Notes: generated by a model not told the origin, from the letters alone. A stretch of 64,000 bases of DNA from Tomitella cavernea (GCF_016599145.1 NZ_JAENKO010000001.1:62001-126000); one strand, 5' to 3'. Counted from the first letter of the stretch, positions 16,981 through 26,315 are shown. A program made the numbers and translations.

Positions 16981-18627
16981 ATGCCCGTCGACGCGCAGGA
17001 AGCCTACGCACAGCTCATCGGACGGCTGACCGGCCCGGGAGGGCCGCACGAGCTCGCGCAGGAGAATGTACTGGGCGCCCCCATGACGGTGTTCAAAAAC
17101 CGGATCGGTTCACTCGCACAGATGCTCGTCGACTCCGAACGGCACGGTGACGCCGAGTACATGGTCACCGAGGACCAACGGATCACCTTCGCACAGCACG
17201 CCCGTGACGTCCGCTCGCTCGCGAAGGCGTTCGCCGATGATTACGGGATCGGCAAGGGCGACCGCGTCGCGATCCTCGGCGCCAACAGTCCCGAATGGGT
17301 GGAGGCCTTCTGGGCCACCCAACTTCTCGGGGCGATCGCGGTGGGATTCAACGCGTGGTGGGCACCGGTGGAAGTCACCAACGGACTGGAACTGAGCGAG
17401 CCGAAACTGATGCTCGTCGACACGAAACGGGCGTCGTTGCTCGGGGAGGTCGACGTGCCGCTGCTGTCGCTCGAAGACGACGTCCCGCGGCTGGCGGCGG
17501 CCCACCCCGAGGCCACCGCGCCGACCGTGGATATCGACGAGGACGACCCGGCGATCATCCTGTTCACCTCAGGCACGTCCGGCAAGCCCAAGGGAGCGGT
17601 GCACTCGAACCGCAATGCCATCGCGGTCACCGGGTTCCACGTGTTCAACGACTCGATCCTCGAAGCCTTCGCGGGCGACGACGCCGACGCGGCCCACGTC
17701 TACCTGGTGACCTCGCCGATGTTCCACATCGCGAGCCTGCACAACATCGTCGTCCCACGCCTGGCCACGGGCACGAAGATGGTCATCTACCAGGGCAAGT
17801 TCGACGCCAACAGGGTGCTCTCCCTCATCGAGACGGAGAGGATCACCAACTGGGGCGCGGTGCCCACGATGGCCAAGCGCCTCATCGCCGACGGCGATTT
17901 CGACGCCTACGACACCACGTCGCTCAAGGCCTTCGCATTGGCCTCGGCCCCGTCGTCGCCGTCGTTCCAGCAGCAGCTGCGCGAGCGGGTGCCGTTCGCG
18001 CAGAACAGCCTCGTCAACAGCTACGGGCTCACCGAAAGCTGCGGCGGCATCGCCGTGGCCACCCCGCCCGACCTCGCGGCGCACCCCACCACGGTGGGGC
18101 GGCCCACTCTGACGGTGGAGATGGAGATTCGCGACGCGTTCAACGAGAAGGTCGACGACGGCGTCGAGGGTGAGGTGTGCGTCCGCGCGCCGTACATCAT
18201 GATCGGCTACTGGAACAACGGCGAGGCCAACGCGGCCGCGTTCGATGAGGACCGCTGGCTGCACACCGGCGACATCGGCATGATGAAGGACGGCATGCTG
18301 TTCCTCACCTCTCGCCGGTCCGACCTCATCGTCCGCGGCGGCGAGAACATCTATCCCACCGAGGTCGAGCAGTGCCTGGACGACTACTCGGGTGTGCGCG
18401 AGTGCGTGGTGCTGGGAGCGCCCGACGACGACTTCGGCCAGGTGCCCGTCGCCATCGTGGTGACCGAGCCCGGCGCGGACGTCACGCGGGAGGGTCTGGA
18501 AGGGTGGGTTTCGGAGAGGCTCGCCTACTTCAAGCGACCGGCGCGCTGGCGGATCACGGAGAACCCGCTGCCGCGCAACGCCACAGGCAAGATCGTGCGC
18601 CGGGAGATCCCCATCCCGACCGCGTAG
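16981..18627 (+). CDS. Class I adenylate-forming acyl-CoA synthetase
   Basis: This 548-residue enzyme has the ATP motif [66 protein letters not shown] and the C-terminal LPRNATGKIVRRE with the catalytic Lys. A GAAGGAGAACGAG stretch precedes the ATG. It activates a fatty or aromatic/steroid acid to acyl-CoA. The next gene, an amidohydrolase, follows after 17 bases, so the two are likely cotranscribed. The N-terminal 45 residues (MPVDAQEAYAQLIGRLTGPG) are longer than usual for such ligases. Confidence 0.87.
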   Translation: MPVDAQEAYAQLIGRLTGPGGPHELAQENVLGAPMTVFKNRIGSLAQMLVDSERHGDAEYMVTEDQRITFAQHARDVRSLAKAFADDYGIGKGDRVAILGANSPEWVEAFWATQLLGAIAVGFNAWWAPVEVTNGLELSEPKLMLVDTKRASLLGEVDVPLLSLEDDVPRLAAAHPEATAPTVDIDEDDPAIILFTSGTSGKPKGAVHSNRNAIAVTGFHVFNDSILEAFAGDDADAAHVYLVTSPMFHIASLHNIVVPRLATGTKMVIYQGKFDANRVLSLIETERITNWGAVPTMAKRLIADGDFDAYDTTSLKAFALASAPSSPSFQQQLRERVPFAQNSLVNSYGLTESCGGIAVATPPDLAAHPTTVGRPTLTVEMEIRDAFNEKVDDGVEGEVCVRAPYIMIGYWNNGEANAAAFDEDRWLHTGDIGMMKDGMLFLTSRRSDLIVRGGENIYPTEVEQCLDDYSGVRECVVLGAPDDDFGQVPVAIVVTEPGADVTREGLEGWVSERLAYFKRPARWRITENPLPRNATGKIVRREIPIPTA

Positions 18628-18644
18628 AGGAGTGTGATCGGACC

Positions 18645-19574
18645 GTGCAGCACCGGCCGGAACCCCAGGCGGACGCACCCGGCACCGCTGTGGCGGGGGA
18701 ATCCGCGGGGGTGGTGGACTTCTGGCAACGGCTGGGGCTGCCCGGGCTGATCGACGTGCACACGCACTTCATGCCCGCCCGCGTGCTGGACAAGGTGTGG
18801 CAGTACTTCGACAGGGCCGGCCCCCTGGTGGGTCGGCCCTGGCCGATCGCCTACCGGCACGACGAGGCCACCCGCATCGACACGCTCCGCCGGTTCGGCG
18901 TGCGGGCGTTCTCATCGATGCTCTACCCGCACAAGCCTGACATGGCGGCATGGCTCAACGCGTGGGCCGCCGACTTCGCCGCCCGCACCCCCGACTGCCT
19001 GCACACCGGCACGTTCTACCCGGAGCCCGCCGCCGGAGCCTACGTATCGGACGCGCTGCGGGCCGGCGCCCGCATCTTCAAGTCGCACGTGCAGGTGGGC
19101 GACTACTCCCCCGACGATCCCCTCCTCGACCCGGTGTGGGGCCTGCTCAGCGACGCCGGCGTACCCACCGTCATGCACTGCGGCTCGGGCCCCGCCCCCG
19201 GCAGGTTCACCGGGCCCGCACCGGTGGCGCGCCTACTGGCCCGGTTCCCGCGGTTGCCGCTCATCATCGCCCACATGGGGATGCCCGAATACGCGGAGTT
19301 TCTCGATCTCGCCGAAAACCACCGGAACGTGTACCTGGACACGACAATGGCGTTCACCCGGTTCACCGAGGAGAAGATCCCCTTCGACCCGGCGGAACGG
19401 CCGCGCCTGATCGGGCTGCAGGACAAGATTCTGCACGGGTCGGACTTTCCCAACATCCCGTACCCGTACGTCGAGTCTCTCGACGCCCTGGCTCGCCTCG
19501 ACTTGGGCGACGACTGGCTCCGCGACGTGACCTACCACAATGCCGCACGCCTGTTCGGCATCGGCGCGCGCTGA
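18645..19574 (+). CDS. Amidohydrolase-2 family metal-dependent hydrolase
   Basis: This 309-residue TIM-barrel protein has the metal motifs of the ACMSD/amidohydrolase-2 family: LIDVHTHFMP, VMHCGSGPAP, LIIAHMGMPEY and ILHGSDFPNIPYPY (Asp ligand). Members hydrolyse or decarboxylate aromatic-derived acids. The GTG start at 18645 follows GAGGAG at 12 bases, somewhat long; there is no better in-frame start, and the first 28 residues look unstructured. It lies 17 bases after the acyl-CoA ligase and is probably in its operon. The substrate is not readable. Confidence 0.75.
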   Translation: MQHRPEPQADAPGTAVAGESAGVVDFWQRLGLPGLIDVHTHFMPARVLDKVWQYFDRAGPLVGRPWPIAYRHDEATRIDTLRRFGVRAFSSMLYPHKPDMAAWLNAWAADFAARTPDCLHTGTFYPEPAAGAYVSDALRAGARIFKSHVQVGDYSPDDPLLDPVWGLLSDAGVPTVMHCGSGPAPGRFTGPAPVARLLARFPRLPLIIAHMGMPEYAEFLDLAENHRNVYLDTTMAFTRFTEEKIPFDPAERPRLIGLQDKILHGSDFPNIPYPYVESLDALARLDLGDDWLRDVTYHNAARLFGIGAR

Positions 19575-19604
19575 CGGTGCGTACGGCGCCGACCACGCCC
19601 CAGT

Positions 19605-20297
19605 TCACTTCTCCCGGCGCGGGCGTGGCACCTTCTTGTCGATGAACAGCCCCTCCGCGGACACGCACAATTCACCGGCATCGTCTCGGATCTCCCCGAC
19701 GGTCCAGATCTTGCGGCCCTCTGTCCGTTCCTGGCGCGCAGACACGGCCAGCCGGCGGAACAGAGGCGTGGGCCGGTGGTAGCGCAGCGTCAACTGCGCA
19801 GTCATGCCGTCCTTGCCGACCCACGAGTTGGCCACGCCCAGCGTGTGGTCGAGCAGCAACGCCGACACCCCGCCGTGGACGCAGGTCGGTGGACCCTGGT
19901 AAGGGATCGTCATGGTCACTTCACCGTCCACGCTGCCGTCCGCGCGGCCCGATAGAGTGAGCGGCGGCGCTATCGCGTTCTCCGGCCCTGTCACCGGGTC
20001 GTGGCGAGTGGTGCCCTCGCCCGACCACATGTCGACAAGCCGGTCCTGCACGGCCGGGGCCTGCGCGTCCAGATCGTCCACAACCGATTCGAGCCGCTCG
20101 GCCACGCCCGTCAGATCGGTCCCGTCCCGGTCCGCGCGCAGAAGCGCATCGATGAGCCGCCGCGCCGCATGCGTCGCCCGATCTATGGCTGCGTCACCGC
20201 GCAAGGAGGTGAGCACCGCGCCGTCGGGGCTCTTGTCGACCCGGGGAGTCCCGCCCGGCACCATGGAACCGTCGCCCGCTGCGGAATCGTCAATCAC
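19605..20297 (-). CDS. PaaI-type hotdog thioesterase
   Basis: This 230-residue protein has a C-terminal hotdog fold (from about residue 110) with PYQGPPTCVHGGVSALLLDHTLG, the PaaI/4HBT signature HGG...D; the helix after it carries the usual acidic residue. The N-terminal 100 residues are helical and charged. It would hydrolyse an acyl-CoA. The GTG start at 20297 overlaps the end of the KstR-like gene by eight bases, so they form one operon and the thioesterase is probably under the same control. Confidence 0.75.
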   Translation of the reverse strand: MIDDSAAGDGSMVPGGTPRVDKSPDGAVLTSLRGDAAIDRATHAARRLIDALLRADRDGTDLTGVAERLESVVDDLDAQAPAVQDRLVDMWSGEGTTRHDPVTGPENAIAPPLTLSGRADGSVDGEVTMTIPYQGPPTCVHGGVSALLLDHTLGVANSWVGKDGMTAQLTLRYHRPTPLFRRLAVSARQERTEGRKIWTVGEIRDDAGELCVSAEGLFIDKKVPRPRREK

Positions 20298-20940
20298 TGT
20301 GGGTCTCCCGCCATGCGACTGCGCTGGACAGCGATCGGAGCAGGATCCGGCAGAACGCCTGCAGGTCCACCTCGGCGGTCTTCTGGGTGACATGCCCGTT
20401 GAGGCACGACTGCAGCACGCCCAGCCACTGCTGGTTGAGCAGACGCAGCAATTGTTCATCATGCTCGGTCGGTGTGTCGATACGCGCGGCCTCCAGAACC
20501 GCGTCGTCGAACGCCGCATCGACCCGCGCCGAGTCGAGCACCGTGTCCACACGCGCCGTGTTGATCGACCGCACCATCGCCGAAGCGAGCAAAGGCCTGC
20601 GCATGAGCGCCCGGAGCGCTCGCGTGGAGAGCACCGCCACCGCCTCCTGCGGTGATTGGCAGGGGTCGGCGGCCACCCGGTAGCTCGAGCGCATGTCCTC
20701 GACCTCGCGCGCCATGACGCCGACGAACAGGTGCGTCTTCGACGGGAAGTACCGGTACAAGGTGCCGATGGCGATCCCCGCCTGCTTCGCCACGTCGTGC
20801 ATCTGCACGCGTTCGAACTCTTTCTCCTCGGCCAGCTCTGTGGCCGTGTCGAGCATGCGGCGGTATTTCTCCCACTGCAGCTTCGAGCTCGGCTCGGCGG
20901 GCACACGCGCCTCGGCTATACGTGGCATTCCCCTCCGCAC
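20290..20940 (-). CDS. TetR-family regulator closely resembling KstR
   Basis: This 216-residue protein has an N-terminal HTH, VQMHDVAKQAGIAIGTLYRYFPSKTHLFV, that is nearly the KstR HTH. Its ligand domain also matches KstR in RRPLLASAMVRSINTARVDTV, AARIDTPTEHDEQLLRLL and WLGVLQSCLNGHV. KstR represses cholesterol-degradation genes and is released by CoA-thioester steroid intermediates. It may be KstR or a paralogue: I see no TnnAACnnGTTnnA box nearby. The start could be GTG 20940 or ATG 20928. It is divergent from kshA with a 233-base gap. Confidence 0.82.
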   Translation of the reverse strand: MRRGMPRIAEARVPAEPSSKLQWEKYRRMLDTATELAEEKEFERVQMHDVAKQAGIAIGTLYRYFPSKTHLFVGVMAREVEDMRSSYRVAADPCQSPQEAVAVLSTRALRALMRRPLLASAMVRSINTARVDTVLDSARVDAAFDDAVLEAARIDTPTEHDEQLLRLLNQQWLGVLQSCLNGHVTQKTAEVDLQAFCRILLRSLSSAVAWRETHSD

Positions 20941-21173
20941 CCCATTTCCGTCGTCATCCGTGCGCCGACCGCCCCGTCAGGAACCTTCCGCGGTGACTCC
21001 GGCCACGCCATCGTGTGACAAACGCATTTTCCGCGCCGATCGCACGTCCGCTCACCGGAAACCGGACTCGCCGGCGGCGCGGAGGTCTCGCTGTCCGGGA
21101 AGGGCTACCAGCGCGTATGGGTGCCGCCATACCGTGACGGTAACTCAGTAAACCTATATCGAGGACGGACGTC

Positions 21174-22319
21174 ATGACTATCACCGCAGACGGCGCCAAC
21201 TCGGCCCGCATGATCGAGTCCGGCCCTGCCCCGGAGCGGTTCGCCCGTGGCTGGCACTGCCTGGGCCTCGCCCAGGAATACCGCGACGGCAAGCCCCACT
21301 CCGTGGAGGCGTTCGGCGGCAAGCTCGTCGTGTGGCAGGACACCCAGGGCGAGCTCAACGTGCTCGACTCGTACTGCCGGCACATGGGCGGCGACCTGTC
21401 GCAGGGCACGATCAAGGGCGACGAGATCGCGTGCCCGTTCCACGACTGGCGCTGGGGCGGCGACGGCAAGTGCAAGGACATCCCCTACGCCAAGCGCGTG
21501 CCCATGCGCGCCCGCACCCAGGCCTGGACCACGCTCGAGCGCGACGGCCTGTTGTTCGTGTGGAACGACCCCGAGGGCGGCAAGCCGGAGGACTACATCC
21601 CCGTCATCCGCACCGGCGACGACGAGTGGACCGAGTGGCAGTGGAAGACGATCACCATCGACACCAACTGCCGCGAGATCGTCGACAACGTGGTGGACAT
21701 GGCGCACTTCTTCTACGTCCACTACGCGCTGCCGACCTACTTCAAGAACGTCTTCGAGGGCGTCACCGCCACCCAGTACATGAACGGCGAGGGCCGTGAG
21801 GACATGATTCCGCCGGGCACCAACGTCGCCCACGTGGCGCAAGGCAACTCGTCTGTGGCCTCCTACTACGGACCGTCGTTCATGGTCGACGAGCTGTGCT
21901 ACCACTACGCGGACTTCGACGTGGAGACCAAGCTCGTCAACTGCCACTACCCGGTCGGCCCGGACCGGTTCGTTCTGATGTACGGCGCGACGGTGCGCAA
22001 GACCGCGGACATCCCGGCCGGCAAGGCCGAGAAGATCGCCGCCACCAACGTCGAGTTCATCACCAAGGGCTTCGAGCAGGATGTGGCCATCTGGCGGTCC
22101 AAGACGCGCATCGACAACCCGCTGTTGAGCGAGGAGGACGGCCCCGTCTACCAGCTGCGCCGCTGGTACGAGCAGTTCTACGTGGACCGTGCGGACGTGA
22201 CCGCCGAGATGACCGACCGCTTCGAGTTCGAGATCGACACCTCGAAGCCGATGAAGTCGTGGCGCGCGCAGATCGCCGAGAACATGGCCGCCCGCGAGAC
22301 CGCCGGGGCGCAGGGGTAG
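21174..22319 (+). CDS. kshA: 3-ketosteroid 9-alpha-hydroxylase, oxygenase subunit
   Basis: This 381-residue Rieske oxygenase has the [2Fe-2S] ligands in DSYCRHMGGDLSQG and ACPFHDWRW. The mononuclear iron site is in NVVDMAHFFYVHYALP (His-x4-His), with a later Asp near FITKGFEQDVAIW. The sequence is the KshA type throughout (ERFARGWHCLGLA at the start). With reductase KshB, KshA adds a 9-alpha hydroxyl to 3-ketosteroids, which leads to ring opening with KstD. No kshB or kstD gene is in the window. The ATG at 21174 follows GAGGACGG. Confidence 0.93.
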   Translation: MTITADGANSARMIESGPAPERFARGWHCLGLAQEYRDGKPHSVEAFGGKLVVWQDTQGELNVLDSYCRHMGGDLSQGTIKGDEIACPFHDWRWGGDGKCKDIPYAKRVPMRARTQAWTTLERDGLLFVWNDPEGGKPEDYIPVIRTGDDEWTEWQWKTITIDTNCREIVDNVVDMAHFFYVHYALPTYFKNVFEGVTATQYMNGEGREDMIPPGTNVAHVAQGNSSVASYYGPSFMVDELCYHYADFDVETKLVNCHYPVGPDRFVLMYGATVRKTADIPAGKAEKIAATNVEFITKGFEQDVAIWRSKTRIDNPLLSEEDGPVYQLRRWYEQFYVDRADVTAEMTDRFEFEIDTSKPMKSWRAQIAENMAARETAGAQG

Positions 22320-22323
22320 AGCG

Positions 22324-22626
22324 ATGGACTTCCATCCCGTCAGCTGCGACCGCTGCGGCACCGAGGTGCTGGTGCACAAGTCCAGCTTCCACCAGACTTC
22401 CGTGCAGTGGAACGGCACGGCCGCCCAGAACTGCGAGCTCCTGCAGTCGGCGGCGTCCGAGGCCAAGCGTCTGGATCCGGAGGCGCACTCGTGCCCCGCG
22501 CTGCGCGCGAGCATCGAACGCGCCGTGGTCGAGCGCAGGCTCGCCGTACCTGAGGACGACGACGAACGCACCATTCCAGGATTGGGTTCGCCCGGCGAGG
22601 CGGCCACCGAGCGCCGAGACGACTGA
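22324..22626 (+). CDS. Small CxxC protein downstream of kshA
   Basis: This 100-residue protein starts four bases after kshA. Its N-terminus, MDFHPVSCDRCGTEVLVHKS, has a CxxC pair; later Cys residues occur in QNCELL and HSCPALRAS. Four Cys in this spacing could hold a zinc ion or a small Fe-S cluster. I recall similar small proteins beside steroid oxygenase and acyl-CoA dehydrogenase genes in actinobacteria, of unknown function. Close coupling to kshA suggests a role with the oxygenase, perhaps electron transfer or assembly; this is inference. Confidence 0.7.
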   Translation: MDFHPVSCDRCGTEVLVHKSSFHQTSVQWNGTAAQNCELLQSAASEAKRLDPEAHSCPALRASIERAVVERRLAVPEDDDERTIPGLGSPGEAATERRDD

Positions 22627-22680
22627 CCGCCCGGCCCGGCGACCGCTCCCCGCCACCTCAAGAAAAGGACTCATTCAACG

Positions 22681-23469
22681 ATGATCGACACGAACAAATA
22701 CGGCCCCTGGGCAGTCATCGCCGGAGGCTCCGAGGGCGTGGGCGCCGCGTTCGCCGACGAGCTCGCCCGGGCCGGCGTCAACCTCGTCCTCGTCGCCCGC
22801 AAGGCAGGCCCGCTCGAGGAGACCGCCGAGGCGGTCCGCAAGCATGGTGTCGAAGTGCGGACGCTCGCGCAGGATCTTCTCACCGACGACGCCGTGGCCC
22901 ACATCGCCGCTGTCACCGAGGGGCTGGAGGTGGGCCTGCTCATCTTCAATGCCGGCGCCAACACCTACGGGCACGAGTTCGTCACCGGCAATATGGACGG
23001 CTTCCGCGGGGTCATCACGCTCAACGTCGACCGCCAACTCGAGCTGGCGCAGCTCTACGGCAAGCCGATGGCCGACCGTGGCCGAGGCGGCATCATTCTG
23101 CTGGGGTCCCTGTCCGGTTACCTGGGCTCTGAACAGCAGAGCATCTACTCGGCGTCGAAGGCGTTCAGCCGCATCTTCACCGAGGGCCTTTGGCTGGAGA
23201 TGAAGGACCACGGAGTGGACGTGCTGCAACTGGTGCTGGGCGTCACCCGCACCCCCGCGATGGAGCGCGCCGGGTTGAACTTCGACGTGCCCGGCATGCG
23301 AGTGTCCGATCCGCTCACCGTTGCGCGTGAAGGCCTCGAGCACATCGCCGACGGCCCCGTATGGGTCGCCGACGGCAATCAGAAGGGCGCCGAACTGCAG
23401 TCCGGCTTCCCCCGCGACAAGATCGTCGCCGGGCACGCCGCTGCGCTGCGCAAGCTCATGGGCCGCTGA
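22681..23469 (+). CDS. Short-chain dehydrogenase/reductase in the kshA operon
   Basis: This 262-residue SDR has cofactor motif IAGGSEGVGAAF, the strand VGLLIFNAGANTYG (NAG in place of NNAG), catalytic Ser in GSLSGYLGSE and YSASKAF. It lacks the common C-terminal DGG end and instead closes with FPRDKIVAGHAAALRKLMGR. GAAAAGGACTC precedes the ATG. It is the third gene after kshA and probably acts on a steroid hydroxyl or keto group. Confidence 0.85.
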   Translation: MIDTNKYGPWAVIAGGSEGVGAAFADELARAGVNLVLVARKAGPLEETAEAVRKHGVEVRTLAQDLLTDDAVAHIAAVTEGLEVGLLIFNAGANTYGHEFVTGNMDGFRGVITLNVDRQLELAQLYGKPMADRGRGGIILLGSLSGYLGSEQQSIYSASKAFSRIFTEGLWLEMKDHGVDVLQLVLGVTRTPAMERAGLNFDVPGMRVSDPLTVAREGLEHIADGPVWVADGNQKGAELQSGFPRDKIVAGHAAALRKLMGR

Positions 23470-23510
23470 CCGCAGGCGTAGCGCAGCGCGGAGCACACCG
23501 GTAGTGCCCG

Positions 23511-23555
23511 ACGATGCGGCGGGGAGGATCCTGCGCGGCCTCCCCGCCGCATCGT
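23511..23555. terminator. Bidirectional hairpin terminator between SDR and marR
   Basis: Perfect 17-base arms (ACGATGCGGCGGGGAGG and its complement) enclose an 11-base loop between two convergent genes. Confidence 0.85.
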
Positions 23556-23564
23556 CGCGCGCAT

Positions 23565-23999
23565 TCAGCGTTGGTCGTACTTGCCCTCCAGGCTTGCTAT
23601 CACCTCGAGCAGCGACTCGCGGAACTGGTCCGCATCCTTGATGGCCCCGGTGATGAGCGGGTCCGATTCCACCCGCTCTGTGATTCGCGTGTGCAGATCC
23701 CGGCCGCGCTCAGTGATGGTGACCAGTTGGCGCCGCTCGTCCTGCGGGTCGGTGGCCCGCGTGACCATGCCGTGCCGCTCGAGCCTTTCGATGCTGCGGC
23801 TGATGGTCTGGTCTGTCACCAGGCAGTAGCGCGCGACGCTGCGCTGCGGAAGCGGACCCTCCTGCAGGCTCTCGAGGATGACGAACCCGGCATGGCTGAC
23901 TCCGTGCTGGCGCAGCAACTGCTCCCAGGCATGCTGCATCAGCCGGGACGCTGTCATCAGCAGGCGTCCGATGCTCCACTCCGAGAGTTGCCGGGTCAC
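23565..23999 (-). CDS. MarR-family transcriptional regulator
   Basis: This 144-residue protein has the MarR winged helix: LLRQHGVSHAGFVILESLQEGP, then PQRSVARYCLVTDQTISRSIERLERHGMV and a wing with DPQDERRQLVTITERG. Such dimers usually respond to phenolic or acyl-CoA ligands. The start is GTG 23999; a TACGAT hexamer six bases upstream fits a leaderless transcript. It lies 184 bases from the HsaA-like gene, on the same strand but downstream, and may control that gene or the kshA operon. Confidence 0.88.
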   Translation of the reverse strand: MTRQLSEWSIGRLLMTASRLMQHAWEQLLRQHGVSHAGFVILESLQEGPLPQRSVARYCLVTDQTISRSIERLERHGMVTRATDPQDERRQLVTITERGRDLHTRITERVESDPLITGAIKDADQFRESLLEVIASLEGKYDQR

Positions 24000-24094
24000 A
24001 GGTCAATCGTAGGCAGCGCCCACCATCGCCGTGGCCTATTCATGACTTAGCGGGCAGTCCCCACTGGTCGGCACGCTGCTCGCGCCCCTCCACG

Positions 24095-24146
24095 CGGCGA
24101 CGCCGCGCCCCTGCCTGCGGTGAGGCGGGGCGCGGCGCAGGTCGCC
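24095..24146 (-). terminator. Hairpin terminator after the HsaA-like gene
   Basis: Arms CGCCGCGCCCC (24101-24111) and GGGGCGCGGCG (24127-24137) are perfect, with further pairing GGCGA/TCGCC outside across a small bulge. It lies about 45 bases after the stop codon. Confidence 0.7.
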
Positions 24147-24182
24147 GTTCTGGAAAGCCGGCGGGAATGCGGTGTGCTGCGG

Positions 24183-25361
24183 TCAGATCTGGCTGGCCAT
24201 CCTGCCCTGCGGCTCGCCGCCGAGCTGGGTGAATGCGCTCGCATGGTAGATCTGGCCGGGTACGTGCACCGCGTGCACCACGCCGGCGTGCGCGTCGCGC
24301 CAGAACCGCTGCAGCGGGTGGCGCAGGTGCAGCGCGCCGCCGCCTGAACGGTCCATGATCTCGTCGACGGCGCGCACTGCCCGGTGCGCCGCCCGGATCT
24401 GGGTGCGCCGGCCGATGGCCCGCTCCTCGAAGGTGACCTCCTTGCCTGCGTCCACCTTGTCGTAGAAGCGGCAGGTGGTCTCGAGGAGGGCCGTACGCGA
24501 CGCCTGGATCTCCGCGGCCGCTTCACTGATGGCGTAGAGGACGTACGGGTCCTCCTTGATGGGCTGGCCGGTGATCGCCACGCGGTTCTTCTGCGCCTCG
24601 ACATGCGCGTTCATGGCGCCTTCGGCGATGCCGATCACGGCCGCCGTGATGCCCAGCGGGAAGACGTTCCAGTACGGCATGTTGTAGAGCGTCTGCGTCA
24701 GGCCCATCTCCTTGGCCGCCTCGCCGCTCATCACCTTGGGCGCGTCCAGCGTGCGGTGGGTGGGGATGAAGGCGTTCTTGACCACCACATCCTTGCTGCC
24801 GGTGCCGCGCAGACCCACGACGTCCCAGCTCTCGTGATCGATCTCGTAGTCGCCCCACGGCACCAGCACATGCATCATCTGCGGCGGCATCAGCGGCTTG
24901 CCGTCCTTGTCGCCCACCATGGCGCCGATGAACAGCCAGCGGCAGTGGTCGGTCCCCGAAGAGAAGGACCACCGGCCATTGAGGATGAACCCGCCGTCAG
25001 TGGGCACCGCGACGCCCATCGGCGCGTACGGCGACGCCATCCAGACGTCCGGGTCCTCGCCCCAGATCTCCTCCTGCACCTTGGGGTCCGCCACGGCGAG
25101 CTCCCACGGGTGCACGCCGACGATGCCGCCGAGCCAGCCGGTGGCGCCGTCCAGCGCGGCGGTGGCCATGACGGACTCGGCGAACTCGCGCGGGTGCGCT
25201 TCGTCGCCGCCGTGCGTCTTGGGCTGGAGCAGACGCATGATCCCGGACTTGCGCAGGACGTCGGCCGACGGGTCGGCGACGCGCATCAGCTTCTCGTTTT
25301 CGGCGGCGTTCGCGCGGATCTCGTCCGCGCGTTCCATTATGTAGTCGAGCGCCTTGGTCAT
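24183..25361 (-). CDS. HsaA-like group D flavin-dependent monooxygenase
   Basis: This 392-residue protein has the acyl-CoA-dehydrogenase fold of two-component aromatic hydroxylases: LRKSGIMRLLQPKTHGG, WLGGIVGVHPWELAV, GGFILNGRWSFSSGTDHC, SWDVVGLRGTGSKDVVV, and a helical C-terminus with a HLRHPLQRFWRDAHAG motif. HsaA hydroxylates 3-HSA to the catechol 3,4-DHSA using FMNH2 from HsaB. Sequence identity to true HsaA is not obvious to me, so the substrate may differ. GAGGAAAT precedes the ATG. It lies 75 bases after an HsaD-like hydrolase; no hsaB or hsaC gene is near. Confidence 0.8.
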   Translation of the reverse strand: MTKALDYIMERADEIRANAAENEKLMRVADPSADVLRKSGIMRLLQPKTHGGDEAHPREFAESVMATAALDGATGWLGGIVGVHPWELAVADPKVQEEIWGEDPDVWMASPYAPMGVAVPTDGGFILNGRWSFSSGTDHCRWLFIGAMVGDKDGKPLMPPQMMHVLVPWGDYEIDHESWDVVGLRGTGSKDVVVKNAFIPTHRTLDAPKVMSGEAAKEMGLTQTLYNMPYWNVFPLGITAAVIGIAEGAMNAHVEAQKNRVAITGQPIKEDPYVLYAISEAAAEIQASRTALLETTCRFYDKVDAGKEVTFEERAIGRRTQIRAAHRAVRAVDEIMDRSGGGALHLRHPLQRFWRDAHAGVVHAVHVPGQIYHASAFTQLGGEPQGRMASQI

Positions 25362-25436
25362 ATTTCCTCGATTCCGGATCGGTTGGTCGCTTGTTCTATT
25401 CGGCGCGCTGCGGCCCCCGCAACGCGCCCGGGTTCG

Positions 25437-26315
25437 TCAGGGCAGCCGGTCGGCCGATTCCGGACGGGTGAGGAACGCGAGTGCCGCAGACAACCATGCC
25501 TCACGCGCCTCGATCATGGTCCAGTGCCCGCAGTCGGGGATCACGTGCAGCTCGGCGCGCGGGATGTCCCGCATCGGCAGCAGCGCCATATCGAGCGGGC
25601 TGACGCGGTCGTCGCGCCCCCAGGTGAGCAGCGTCGGCGCCTGCACCTTGTCGAGCCGCGACCAGTACGGCGGCACCGACGAGTTCCTCGCCGCCGCCAT
25701 CGTGGCGGCGAACGCCTCGGTGCTGTACATGCGCTTGGCGATCGCGAGGGTGGTCGGGTCGGTGGCCAGCCGCCAGCGCTCTTCGATCAGCTCATCGGTG
25801 ACCACCGCCGGGTCGTAGACCATCGAGTGCAGCCACCGGACGAGGCCTTCCCTGGTGGGATTGTCCGTGAACTCGCACAGCAGCTTGATCCCCTCGCTGG
25901 GGCCGTGGCTGAACAGGGCCTTGCCGGGGCCGCCGACGGTGACCAGGCGACGAACACGCTGTGGCGCGGCGATCGCCACATTCACCGCTACGATGCCGCC
26001 CATCGAGTTTCCGACGACGTCCACCTCGCCCAGCCCGAGCCCGTCGAGGAAGCGGCCGACGGACGCACCGGCCATCTTCATCGGATGCCCCTCCCCGGGG
26101 TCGGACACGCCGAATCCGGGGAACTCCAGGACCAGGCAGCGGAACCGCTCGCCGAGCTCGCCCACCACACCGCGGTAGTTCTGCCATCCGGTGACGCCGG
26201 GCCCCGAGCCGTGCAGCAGCAACAACGGCGGTCCGTCGCCCATTTCGTGGTAGCGCAGCACCCCCGCATCGGTCTGCAGTTCCCTGCGGGAACCCTCGTA
26301 ATCGACGTCCACCAT
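25437..26315 (-). CDS. HsaD/BphD-like alpha/beta hydrolase
   Basis: This 292-residue protein has the oxyanion motif LLLLHGSGPGVTGWQNY, the nucleophile elbow VVGNSMGGIVAVN (Ser), Asp in TWGRDDRVSPLDMAL and His in PDCGHWTMIEA. HGSGPG with GNSMGG is typical of C-C bond hydrolases that cleave meta-ring-fission products, as HsaD does for 4,9-DSHA. The ATG at 26315 has GGGAG upstream. With the HsaA-like gene behind it, this forms an aromatic or steroid-ring pair that lacks the extradiol dioxygenase. Confidence 0.82.
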   Translation of the reverse strand: MVDVDYEGSRRELQTDAGVLRYHEMGDGPPLLLLHGSGPGVTGWQNYRGVVGELGERFRCLVLEFPGFGVSDPGEGHPMKMAGASVGRFLDGLGLGEVDVVGNSMGGIVAVNVAIAAPQRVRRLVTVGGPGKALFSHGPSEGIKLLCEFTDNPTREGLVRWLHSMVYDPAVVTDELIEERWRLATDPTTLAIAKRMYSTEAFAATMAAARNSSVPPYWSRLDKVQAPTLLTWGRDDRVSPLDMALLPMRDIPRAELHVIPDCGHWTMIEAREAWLSAALAFLTRPESADRLP

